Assembly: GCA_035559595.1 (NCBI GenBank)
Contig: DATMBF010000014.1
Location: 1 to 44,131, forward strand
Reading direction: 5' to 3'
Source: DATMBF01 sp035559595
GTDB taxonomy: Bacteria; Bacteroidota; Ignavibacteria; UBA10030
DNA: 44,131 bases
Shown here: piece after piece, positions 1-7,169 of the stretch
How the letters are laid out: each line of letters starts with the position of its first letter
How positions within the stretch are numbered: position 1 is the first letter of the stretch
Program-made: the position numbers and the translations under genes
Notes under the pieces: generated by a model
Seen by the model: only the letters and a program-made list of their open reading frames with translations
Database searches by the model: none
Told to the model about the DNA's origin: nothing

Positions 1-515
1 CCGAAATTCAAAAAATCGTCAAAGGTATTAAGGACTTGGAGCACCAGGGCGATGAAATAACACACAAGATCTTCTCGGAGCTCAATGCGACATTTGTAAC
101 GCCGTTCGATAGGGAGGACATCCACCTTCTTGCCTCAGCCCTTGACGATATTATGGATCATATCGACGGAAGTGCAGCCCGATTCACCATTTACCGGCTT
201 ACAAAAGTACCTGTCGACGTTGCGAAGCTTGGCGATATTCTCCATGAATCGATTCTTGAGCTTCAGCGCGGGGTTGGATTGCTCAGGAACGTCCACGCCT
301 ATGATGATATGCAGAAAGTGTTCTTGAAGGTTAACGAGTACGAGAATGCTGCCGACCGGATCTTTGAGGAAGCAATCAGTCGCCTGTTCCAGAAAGAAAC
401 AAATGCGCTCCGGGTCATCAAGCTCAAGGAAGTGTTTGTTGGATTGGAAACGGCAACGGACAAATGCGAAGATGCCGCCAACGTCCTTGAAGCCATCCTC
501 ATTAAACAGGCCTGA
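1..515 (+). CDS. DUF47/PhoU-like phosphate transport regulator (5' end outside window)
   Basis: The frame is open from base 3 with no stop, so the gene begins before the window; a TTG at 36 is an internal codon. The visible part covers about 170 residues of a family that is usually 205-215 long. The hallmark stretch is present: a GDEIT helix followed by FVTPFDRED and an aspartate-rich LDDIMDHIDG segment. DUF47 proteins are all-helical PhoU relatives that sit next to PiT transporters and are thought to modulate them. Here the PiT gene follows after 15 bases, so the two are probably one operon. The C-terminal helix carries a second DxxED motif, consistent with metal binding in PhoU-type proteins. 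Family assignment is firm; the regulatory role is inferred from context. Confidence 0.9.
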   Translation, partial: EIQKIVKGIKDLEHQGDEITHKIFSELNATFVTPFDREDIHLLASALDDIMDHIDGSAARFTIYRLTKVPVDVAKLGDILHESILELQRGVGLLRNVHAYDDMQKVFLKVNEYENAADRIFEEAISRLFQKETNALRVIKLKEVFVGLETATDKCEDAANVLEAILIKQA

Positions 516-530
516 CGAGAAAGAAAACGT

Positions 531-1544
531 ATGCTGACGGTCACGATCTTCATCATCCTTGTTGCGCTGTCATTCGATTTCTTGAACGGCATGAACGATG
601 CCGCGAATTCCATTGCAACTGTTGTCTCGACCAGGGTCCTGACTCCAAAACTCGCTGTCGCATGGGCGGCATTCTTCAACTTTGTGGCTGCCTTTGGTTT
701 CGGTGTCGCCGTCGCAACAACAATCGGAAAAGGGATTGTCGACCCGGCCGTTGTATCTCAGGACATGACCCTTGGGGCCCTTGTCGGAGCGATTGTGTGG
801 ACTCATCTGTGCACAAAGTACGGTCTTCCGATTAGCGTATCACATTCGCTTATCGGTGGCATGGGAGGAGCCGCCATCGCAAAGGCAGGGTTCGACGCTT
901 TGATTCTGAGTGGTATCTGGAAAGTGGTTCTGTTTATCTTTCTTTCCCCAATGATTGGCATGGTTTTGGGGTTTGTTCTTATGGTGGCTGTGACATGGGC
1001 CTTTCGCCGCTTTTCCGTCCGAAAGGTAGATCGATTCTTCCGCGTCGGTCAATTGATCTCTTCGGCGGCATATTCACTCGGTCACGGAACAAATGATGCT
1101 CAGAAAACCATGGGAATCATTGCCGTGCTCCTGTTTACAACCGACGCCGCCGTGCCCACATGGATGTACGACAAGAGCATAGGATTTCACGTGCCGATGT
1201 GGGTTATCCTTGCGGCTCACGCGGCAATAGGACTGGGGACGCTGGTAGGTGGGTGGCGTGTCATTCATACGTTGGGAATGAAGCTCACACACTTACGACC
1301 TGTCGGCGGATTTTGTGCTGAAACAGGAGGGGCTATGGTGTTGCTGGGGACGGCGCTTGCCGGTATCCCCGTGAGCACGACACATACTATAGCAGGAACC
1401 ATTATGGGAGTCGGCTCGACACGTCGACTTTCGGCGGTCCGGTGGGGAATTGCCGGCAGGATTATCACTGCATGGATTCTCACGATCCCAACGTCTGCGC
1501 TTGTAGCGGCTTTAAGCTATTATTTCGTAGCCCTGTTATTCTGA
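531..1544 (+). CDS. pit: PiT-family low-affinity inorganic phosphate transporter
   Basis: A polytopic inner-membrane protein of 337 residues with about ten hydrophobic segments. It carries the duplicated PiT signature: GMNDAANS near residue 20 in the N-terminal half and GHGTNDAQ near residue 184 in the C-terminal half. These are the two inverted-repeat PD001131-type motifs of the family, which symports phosphate (or metal-phosphate) with a cation. The protein is shorter than E. coli PitA (about 500) and matches the compact bacterial PiT form lacking the large central loop. It follows the DUF47 gene closely, the usual arrangement for a PiT with its cytoplasmic regulator. The start ATG at 531 gives a hydrophobic first segment directly. 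Substrate could also include arsenate or sulfate by family precedent. Confidence 0.93.
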   Translation: MLTVTIFIILVALSFDFLNGMNDAANSIATVVSTRVLTPKLAVAWAAFFNFVAAFGFGVAVATTIGKGIVDPAVVSQDMTLGALVGAIVWTHLCTKYGLPISVSHSLIGGMGGAAIAKAGFDALILSGIWKVVLFIFLSPMIGMVLGFVLMVAVTWAFRRFSVRKVDRFFRVGQLISSAAYSLGHGTNDAQKTMGIIAVLLFTTDAAVPTWMYDKSIGFHVPMWVILAAHAAIGLGTLVGGWRVIHTLGMKLTHLRPVGGFCAETGGAMVLLGTALAGIPVSTTHTIAGTIMGVGSTRRLSAVRWGIAGRIITAWILTIPTSALVAALSYYFVALLF

Positions 1545-1566
1545 TTGAACAAGCGCTGACCTCAGC

Positions 1567-2550
1567 TCAGAGCCATCCGGCATGACGATACCACTCGTAA
1601 GTTTCCTTTAGTCCTTCGTCGATCGGAATATCGGTCCGGAATCCGATATCCTGACGAATTCTTGCCGGACTGCACACCCAATGCCGCTGAACGAGGTCTC
1701 TTGCGCGGTCACGATTTAACACAGGAGTTCTGGAGTTGAAGAGTGAAACGAGGTCGCCGAACGTAGCCAGCAGGAACACAGCGGAAGTGGGAATCCGGAC
1801 GCTTATTGCTTTGCGGCCGATAATCGAGCTCGCAAGAGTTACAAGATCCTCATACTTGTGAACTGTTTCTTCCGCGATGAAGTAGGTTTTCCCGGTCGAG
1901 TGCGGATGAAATGTTGCGGCGATGATGCCGCGAGCAAGATCAATACCGTGAATGAGGCTTAGCGTTTTGCCGGGCTTGCCGATGGTGGGCAGAAGGCCAC
2001 GCCGAATCCAAACAAACAGCTCAAGAATATCACGATCGCGCGGGCCATAGACGGCCGGAGGCCTGAGGATGACAAGGGGGACTTTGTCTCTGAATTGATG
2101 GGCAATCTGCTCAGCTGCAAATTTCGAGCGGCCGTACTCGGTGACAGGACGACAGGGAGCAGTTTCAACGAGAGGAGTACCGTCGGCGCTCGGTCCGACC
2201 GCTGTTAGACTGCTGACAAGGCAGAACTTCTGCAGTGACGACAGTTGCGATGCAACATCGAGCAACACTTTGGTCGTTTGAACGTTGCCAAGCCGGTACT
2301 CGTTTCTCGTTCGAGCTTTTGTGACACCGGCGATATGAAAAATATACTCGACGTCTCTAAGATGAGAGCGTAGGATTGAAGCGTCGAGAAGGTCGGTTGA
2401 AACAACATCGATTGGAAGGTGAGAGAGCCACCCTCGCTCTTTTCGCTGAGGACGAATCGCACAAACGACGTGGTGACCTTCCTTGAGTAAGAGTTCGACC
2501 GTATGACTGCCAATAAAACCGGTACCTCCGGTCACGAAGACTTTTGCGAT
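1567..2550 (-). CDS. NAD-dependent epimerase/dehydratase (extended SDR), possible ceramide-pathway reductase; probable ATC start
   Basis: A Rossmann-fold extended short-chain dehydrogenase of about 327 residues. Glycine motif TGGTGFIG sits at residues 7-14 and the catalytic YGRSK at about 139-143, with the preceding serines in LVSSL. The only standard start (GTG at 2535) would delete the first beta strand. An ATC at 2550 restores the strand KVFVTGG and lies 4 bases after a GGAGG (2559-2555 on the minus strand); there is no ATG, GTG or TTG between it and the upstream stop. The gene is transcribed divergently from the serine-palmitoyltransferase-like gene from a shared promoter. In Caulobacter-type ceramide synthesis a protein of this broad family (CerR) reduces the keto group, so that role is a reasonable inference; a sugar-nucleotide or sterol-type SDR is the alternative. 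Confidence 0.85.
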   Translation of the reverse strand: MAKVFVTGGTGFIGSHTVELLLKEGHHVVCAIRPQRKERGWLSHLPIDVVSTDLLDASILRSHLRDVEYIFHIAGVTKARTRNEYRLGNVQTTKVLLDVASQLSSLQKFCLVSSLTAVGPSADGTPLVETAPCRPVTEYGRSKFAAEQIAHQFRDKVPLVILRPPAVYGPRDRDILELFVWIRRGLLPTIGKPGKTLSLIHGIDLARGIIAATFHPHSTGKTYFIAEETVHKYEDLVTLASSIIGRKAISVRIPTSAVFLLATFGDLVSLFNSRTPVLNRDRARDLVQRHWVCSPARIRQDIGFRTDIPIDEGLKETYEWYRHAGWL

Positions 2551-2581
2551 AGATCCTCCGCGGTAAGGACGAAGTTCAGAA

Positions 2582-2610
2582 TTGACTTTCGAAGCTTATT
2601 GGAGTATATT
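2582..2610 (+). promoter_or_regulatory. Candidate sigma70-type promoter for the serine-palmitoyltransferase-like gene
   Basis: TTGACT (2582-2587) and TATATT (2605-2610) are separated by exactly 17 bases. A start of transcription near 2617 gives a leader of about 58 bases to the TTG start at 2675. Its -10 box overlaps the -10 box of the opposite-strand promoter. Confidence 0.65.
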
Positions 2611-2631
2611 CAAAAAACTTTCGAGAATCAA
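2603..2631 (-). promoter_or_regulatory. Candidate sigma70-type promoter for the divergent epimerase gene
   Basis: On the minus strand TTGATT (2631-2626) and TATACT (2608-2603) are separated by 17 bases. Transcription would start near 2596, about 46 bases before the proposed ATC start at 2550. The -10 box shares bases 2605-2608 with the plus-strand promoter. Confidence 0.6.
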
Positions 2632-2674
2632 AAAGCAGCCTTCCAACTCTTCAACCCATCGACGGAGCACCCCA

Positions 2675-3889
2675 TTGGATCTTTTTGACAAGTGTCGAAG
2701 TTTCACTCGTGCAGATGAGACAAAAGCGGCGGGACTCTATCCATACTTTCATGCCATCGAAGAAAACGAAGGTCCGATCGTTCGCATCGGAGGTCGGAGA
2801 GTCATCATGGCCGGATCGAACAACTACCTTGGTCTGACTGCAGATCCACGTGTAAAAGAGGCGGCCGTCAACGCGGTGAAGAAATACGGCACAGGATGTT
2901 CCGGCTCTCGCTATCTCACCGGAACGCTTGATCTCCACGTTGAACTCGAATCGCGACTTGCTCGCTTCTTCGGGAAAGAGGATTGCCTTCTCTATAGCAC
3001 CGGTTACCAGACAGCGCAAGGCATCATTCCCACCCTTGTTCAACGAGGTGAGTACGTGGTTTCCGATAAGGACAACCACGCCTGCATTGTGGCAGGACAA
3101 CTCATGGCGGCTGGTTTAGCTTCGTATGTCCCGGATAGTTCCGGGGGAGTTGTCCGTTACAAACACAACGATATGAAGCACTTAGAGATGGTGCTCTCGA
3201 AGCTTCCTCCCGAGGCTCCCAAACTTATTGTTTCCGACGGAGTGTTTAGCACTTCTGGAGAAATCGTCGATCTTCCCAATATGGTGAAGGTTGCCAAGAA
3301 GCATAACGCCCGGCTTCTTATCGATGATGCGCACGCCGTGGGAGTGATTGGAAAGGGGGGACGTGGTACTGCAAGCCATTTTGGCCTTGAGAAAGAGGTC
3401 GATATGACCTTCGGTACCTTCAGCAAAACCTTTGCCTCGCTGGGCGGCTTTGTTGTGGGGGATAGGTATGTGATCAACTACTTAAAGCATCATGCGCCGG
3501 CGTTGATCTTTAGCGCAAGCCCGACACCGCCCTCTGTGGCAGCCGCGCTCGCTGCTCTGGATATTCTCGAGAAAGAACCGGAGCGGATCGACAAGCTCAT
3601 GCGGAACGCCAAGAGGATGCGGACAGAACTTTCGAACATGGGCTATAAAGTGGGCGGCCACAATTCAGCGATCGTCCCTGTCATCATCGGCGATACAGAA
3701 AAAGTGCTGATGATGTGGCGGAAATTGTTCGATTCGGGCGTATTCGTGAATGCGTTTATCAGGCCTGGGGTCCCGCCGGGGATGGAGATGCTGCGCACCA
3801 GCTACATGGCAACACACGAAGATGAACATTTGGATGAACTCTTGAGCATATTCCATGATGTTGGAAAGGAATTCGGAATTCTCAATTAA
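2675..3889 (+). CDS. spt: Serine palmitoyltransferase-like PLP enzyme (alpha-oxoamine synthase family)
   Basis: A fold-type I PLP enzyme of 404 residues that condenses an amino acid with an acyl thioester. Visible residues: stacking histidine in DKDNHAC (H135), the DDAH motif (D217, H220), and the PLP lysine in TFGTFSK (K251). From memory it resembles the Bacteroides SPT closely: AAGLYPYF near the N-terminus, GSNNYLGLT, YGTGCSGSR, GTLDLHVELE, YKHNDM and MATHEDE. That favours serine palmitoyltransferase, the first step of sphingolipid synthesis, over KBL or BioF. The frame is open further upstream to a TTG at 2582, but that TTG is part of a -35 box. The TTG at 2675 has GGAG 7 bases before it and gives the usual family length. 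A terminator follows at 3930. Confidence 0.82.
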   Translation: MDLFDKCRSFTRADETKAAGLYPYFHAIEENEGPIVRIGGRRVIMAGSNNYLGLTADPRVKEAAVNAVKKYGTGCSGSRYLTGTLDLHVELESRLARFFGKEDCLLYSTGYQTAQGIIPTLVQRGEYVVSDKDNHACIVAGQLMAAGLASYVPDSSGGVVRYKHNDMKHLEMVLSKLPPEAPKLIVSDGVFSTSGEIVDLPNMVKVAKKHNARLLIDDAHAVGVIGKGGRGTASHFGLEKEVDMTFGTFSKTFASLGGFVVGDRYVINYLKHHAPALIFSASPTPPSVAAALAALDILEKEPERIDKLMRNAKRMRTELSNMGYKVGGHNSAIVPVIIGDTEKVLMMWRKLFDSGVFVNAFIRPGVPPGMEMLRTSYMATHEDEHLDELLSIFHDVGKEFGILN

Positions 3890-3929
3890 CATGATTTCCG
3901 CTCTGTTCCTTCACAGGGATCACTTCGAG

Positions 3930-3967
3930 AAGCCGCTTCGCACGTATTGCGAGCGGCTTTGTTTTTT
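3930..3967 (+). terminator. Intrinsic terminator after the serine-palmitoyltransferase-like gene
   Basis: A 12-bp stem with one bulged T (AAGCCGC plus TCGCA pairing with TGCGA plus GCGGCTT), loop CGTAT at 3943-3947, followed by TTGTTTTTT. It lies between this gene and the GNAT-fold gene, so read-through or a separate promoter is needed for the latter. Confidence 0.8.
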
Positions 3968-3980
3968 CTAATCGACACCT

Positions 3981-5099
3981 ATGGCCTCCGTAACTATCAG
4001 TCCAGTCCACACGAAAGCCGATCGGGAGCGATTTATCAGGTTTCTCTGGAGGATCTATGACGGCAATCCGGCCTGGGTACCGCCGCTCCTCATAGATCGC
4101 CGCAAGCTCATGGACAAAGCGAAGAATCCGTTCTATCAGCATGCGGAAGCGGAGTTCCTCATCGCCGAGCGGAACGGTGAGATGGTAGGGCGGATCGGGG
4201 CGATCGTCAATCATAATCACAACAAAGAGCACAAGGACAAGGTCGGGTTTTTTGGCTTCTTTGAATGTATCGATGATCAGTCGGTTGCCAACGCCTTGTT
4301 TGATCAAGCAAAAGCATTTCTGAAGAGTCACGGTATGACCTCGATGCGAGGTCCGGCATCTCCCTCCGTAAATGATGAGTACGGTATGCTCATCGAGGGC
4401 TTCGACAAAAGTCCTACCGTCCTGATGCCGTACAATCCTCCATACTATCCATTGTTGCTCGAACGATACGGTTTTTCGAAGGCAAAGGATCTCTATTCCT
4501 ACCTCTTACGTCAATCCACGGTCTATTCCGAGAAGCTCGAGCGGGTGAACAACTATGTGAAGGAAAGGCATAAGCTCACATTCCGATCTCTCGACATGAA
4601 GAACTTCGACCGAGATGTGGAGCGCATCAAGGATATCTACAATCGTGCTTGGGAGAAGAATTGGGGCTACGTTCCGATGACCGACGAAGAGATCGATGCG
4701 TTGGCGGCTGACCTTAAGCCGATTGTCATTCCTGACCTTGTGATCTTTGCCGAGTCATATGGAAAAACGATCGGATTTGCCCTATCACTCCCGGATATCA
4801 ACGTGCCATTGAAATACAACAAGAAGGGCCGATTGCTTCCGGGCTTGATTCGCTTTGTTGTTCACAAGAAGAAAATCAATCTCGTCCGGATCATCGTTCT
4901 TGGCGTTCTTCCGGAGCATTTGAATACCGGGGCTGCAGGGGTGTTGTTCTACGAGACTGCCGTTCGGGCAAAGAACCTTGGGTACGAATACGGCGAAGCA
5001 GGGTGGGTTCTTGAGGATAATGTGAGGATGGTTCGCGCTGCTGAAGCCTTGCGAGGGGAAATAGTGAAGAAGTATCGCATTTATGAGATCCCTATTTGA
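3981..5099 (+). CDS. Large GNAT-fold acyltransferase-like protein, candidate bacterial ceramide synthase
   Basis: A protein of 372 residues from a conserved family of long GNAT-like proteins, recognised by the opening pattern of YDGNPAWVPPL, KNPFYQHAEAEFLIAERNG, the strand VGRIGAI and GFFGFFE, then GPASPSVNDEYGML and PYNPPYYP. It is about twice the length of a simple N-acetyltransferase and looks like two tandem GNAT halves. To my recollection the Caulobacter ceramide synthase (bCerS), which N-acylates the sphingoid base, belongs to this broad family. Together with the neighbouring SPT-like enzyme and SDR this suggests the N-acylation step here, but that is inference. No clear ribosome-binding site precedes the ATG at 3981, which lies 14 bases after the terminator T-tract. 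It may be co-transcribed with ilvE, which starts 30 bases later. Confidence 0.75.
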   Translation: MASVTISPVHTKADRERFIRFLWRIYDGNPAWVPPLLIDRRKLMDKAKNPFYQHAEAEFLIAERNGEMVGRIGAIVNHNHNKEHKDKVGFFGFFECIDDQSVANALFDQAKAFLKSHGMTSMRGPASPSVNDEYGMLIEGFDKSPTVLMPYNPPYYPLLLERYGFSKAKDLYSYLLRQSTVYSEKLERVNNYVKERHKLTFRSLDMKNFDRDVERIKDIYNRAWEKNWGYVPMTDEEIDALAADLKPIVIPDLVIFAESYGKTIGFALSLPDINVPLKYNKKGRLLPGLIRFVVHKKKINLVRIIVLGVLPEHLNTGAAGVLFYETAVRAKNLGYEYGEAGWVLEDNVRMVRAAEALRGEIVKKYRIYEIPI

Positions 5100-5128
5100 C
5101 TATTACTTCAAACGATAAGGAATTCGAT

Positions 5129-6052
5129 ATGCCGATCAAAAAAGTCGATAAAATATGGATGAATGGAAGTTTGGTGAGCTGGGACAGCGCGCAAATCCAC
5201 ATTCTGTCACATGTTGTTCACTACGGGTCGAGTTGGTTTGAAGGAATCCGCTGCTACAACACGCGCCGGGGTCCCGCGATTTTCCGTCTCGATGCGCATC
5301 TCCGGCGTCTCTACGATTCCGTGAAAATTTACAGAGCGGAAATCCCGTACACGAAAGAAGAGATCGCAAATGCCATCAAAGATACGATTCGTGCGAACAA
5401 GCTGAAGGCATGTTACATCAGACCTGTAGTTTATCGCGGATATGGAGAAATCGGCGTAAATCCGCTTGGGTGCCCTGTGGATGTCTCCATTGCAGTTTGG
5501 GAATGGGGTGCGTATCTTGGTAGCGAGGCGCTCGAGAAGGGGATCGATGTCTGTGTGGCTTCGTGGCAGCGGTTTGCGCCCAACACGGCGCCGACCATGG
5601 CAAAAGCGGGAGGGAATTACTTGAACTCGCAGCTCATTAAACTCGAGGCTCTCGCGGGAGGCTACGTCGAAGGTATAGCCCTCGATTCGTTCGGGAACGT
5701 GAGCGAAGGTAGCGGCGAGAACATTTTTCTCGTTCGCGATAAAACGGTGTTCACGCCGCCTCTCTCGGCCGCACTGCTCCCTGGTGTCACTCGTTCCTCG
5801 GTGATGACGCTCGTTCGGGACCTCGGTTACGCGATGGTGGAGATGAACATCCCGCGGGAAATGCTTTTCACAGTCGACGAGGCGTTCTTTACAGGGACCG
5901 CAGCCGAGATCACCCCCATCCGCAGCGTCGATAGAATTCCAGTGGGGGAAGGAAAGCCCGGCCCGATCACGAGAGAGGTCCAAAAGGCTTTCTTCGATGT
6001 AGTGCAGAACGGGAATGACAAATACGAATGGTTGAGCTTCATTTATGATTGA
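5129..6052 (+). CDS. ilvE: Branched-chain amino-acid aminotransferase
   Basis: A fold-type IV PLP aminotransferase of 307 residues, close to the usual length of IlvE (309). The PLP lysine is in MAKAGGNYL (K159). Family landmarks are HVVHYGSSWFEGIR near residue 28, YIRPVVYRGYGEIGV near 96, and the cofactor-phosphate region EGSGENIF. It interconverts leucine, isoleucine and valine with their 2-oxoacids using glutamate/2-oxoglutarate. The ATG at 5129 is preferred over an upstream in-frame start at 5096: AAGGA ends 7 bases before it and the protein then begins as family members do (KKVDKIWMNG). It follows the GNAT-fold gene by 29 bases and precedes the cyclic-nucleotide-binding gene by 24. In Bacteroidota, branched-chain oxoacids feed iso-fatty acid and iso-sphingoid synthesis, which would fit the neighbouring genes. 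Confidence 0.92.
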   Translation: MPIKKVDKIWMNGSLVSWDSAQIHILSHVVHYGSSWFEGIRCYNTRRGPAIFRLDAHLRRLYDSVKIYRAEIPYTKEEIANAIKDTIRANKLKACYIRPVVYRGYGEIGVNPLGCPVDVSIAVWEWGAYLGSEALEKGIDVCVASWQRFAPNTAPTMAKAGGNYLNSQLIKLEALAGGYVEGIALDSFGNVSEGSGENIFLVRDKTVFTPPLSAALLPGVTRSSVMTLVRDLGYAMVEMNIPREMLFTVDEAFFTGTAAEITPIRSVDRIPVGEGKPGPITREVQKAFFDVVQNGNDKYEWLSFIYD

Positions 6053-6076
6053 TGCAAATAGCTGAAGGACCGCTTT

Positions 6077-6694
6077 ATGGGCATGTCAAAAAGCATCGGC
6101 GAGAGTGCAATCTGGAAGAACATCTTCTCGGAACGACGATTACGAGAAGGATCGATAGAAGAAATCCTCAGCAAAGTCCCGGCCTTTTCCAACCTGAAGA
6201 CCCGGGAGTTAAAAGAGGTAGCGTCGATTGTCCACCGGCGCGAGTATCGAGCAGGTGAGCCGGTATTTTATCAGGGTGATCCCGGTCTTGGTATGTACAT
6301 CATCCAAGATGGAGAGGTCTCGATCGTCATTTCCGACAAGGATGGGATTCAGAAAGAGCTTGCCGTGCTTACCGATGGCGACTTCTTCGGCGAGCTGGCG
6401 TTGTTAGACGAGTCTCCCCGTTCGGCGGGAGCTATTTGCAAGACTGATTGCACATTGATTGGCTTCTTCAGGCCCGATTTGTTCGACCTCATCGAGAAGA
6501 AATCGACACTTGGAATCAAGATTGTCCTGAAACTGGCCGAGATTGTGGCCGAGCGGCTGCGGAAAACGGATAAAGAGCTTTCAAAGTTGCGCAGTCAGAT
6601 AGACCGGCTCCAATCGATGGCCAAAGGGGAAGGAGAGAACAATGGCGAAGATCAAAGCAAAGAAAGCATCCGGCACCAAGCGAGGAAAGAGTAA
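6077..6694 (+). CDS. Cyclic-nucleotide-binding domain protein without DNA-binding domain
   Basis: A soluble protein of 205 residues with one cNMP-binding beta-roll at about 32-150. The phosphate-binding cassette is well preserved: FGELALLDESPRSA, with the conserved glutamate (E106) and arginine (R115). The remainder is a helix of the type that joins CRP domains to an output module, but no helix-turn-helix follows; the C-terminus is charged and likely disordered. It is therefore a ligand sensor that must act on a partner rather than a CRP-type transcription factor. The last 53 bases overlap the start of the uspA-like gene in another frame, suggesting translational coupling and a shared function in stress sensing. 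Ligand (cAMP, cGMP or other) cannot be told from the sequence. Confidence 0.88.
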   Translation: MGMSKSIGESAIWKNIFSERRLREGSIEEILSKVPAFSNLKTRELKEVASIVHRREYRAGEPVFYQGDPGLGMYIIQDGEVSIVISDKDGIQKELAVLTDGDFFGELALLDESPRSAGAICKTDCTLIGFFRPDLFDLIEKKSTLGIKIVLKLAEIVAERLRKTDKELSKLRSQIDRLQSMAKGEGENNGEDQSKESIRHQARKE

Positions 6695-7169
6695 CGTATC
6701 GAGGATCGAACTGAACCGCATTCTGGTCCCGATCGATTTTTCCGAGCACTCCAAGAAGGCGCTGAAGTACGCGATTCCGTTCGCACGACAATTCACCGCA
6801 TCGATTGATCTCATCTACGTTGTCGAACCCACCATCTATCCTGCCGACTTCAGTTTTGGACAGGTCGGATTCCCGAACGTGGAGGAAGAGCTGCGGAAGC
6901 GGGGAGCGATGGAGCTCGACTCCTTGATCAAGAAAGAAATTGCCGGAAGGGTGAAAGCGAGACAGGTGATCCGGACGGGCAAGCCGTTCTACGAGATCAT
7001 TCAATACGCCCGTGAAGAGAAGATGGATCTCATCATTATCGCCACGCACGGACACACGGGTGTGGAACAAATCCTTTTCGGGAGTACGGCGGAGAAAGTA
7101 GTACGAAAGGCCCCGTGCCCCGTGCTGGTTGTCAGAACAGGGGAGCGGGAGTTTATCAGGCAGGGTTAG
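6642..7169 (+). CDS. Universal stress protein, UspA family
   Basis: A single Usp domain of about 150 residues after a lysine-rich extension (residues 1-24). The core begins with RILVPIDFSEHSKKAL and ends with the ATP-binding signature GHTGVEQILFGSTAEKV and PCPVLVV. The G-2x-G-9x-G-S/T pattern predicts nucleotide binding. The ATG at 6642 has GGAG six bases upstream, which supports the extended start and the unusually long (53-base) overlap with the preceding gene. The gene end overlaps the 3' end of the convergent polyprenyl synthase gene by four bases (TTAG provides both stop codons). Usp proteins of this form act as stress-responsive ATP-binding regulators; a specific role is not visible. 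Confidence 0.92.
   Translation: MAKIKAKKASGTKRGKSNVSRIELNRILVPIDFSEHSKKALKYAIPFARQFTASIDLIYVVEPTIYPADFSFGQVGFPNVEEELRKRGAMELDSLIKKEIAGRVKARQVIRTGKPFYEIIQYAREEKMDLIIIATHGHTGVEQILFGSTAEKVVRKAPCPVLVVRTGEREFIRQG

Noticed and set aside
5207..5983. Long minus-strand open frame opposite ilvE (258 codons)
   Set aside because: It lies fully antisense to a clear aminotransferase, has no recognisable motif and an arginine/cysteine-rich composition typical of a shadow frame.
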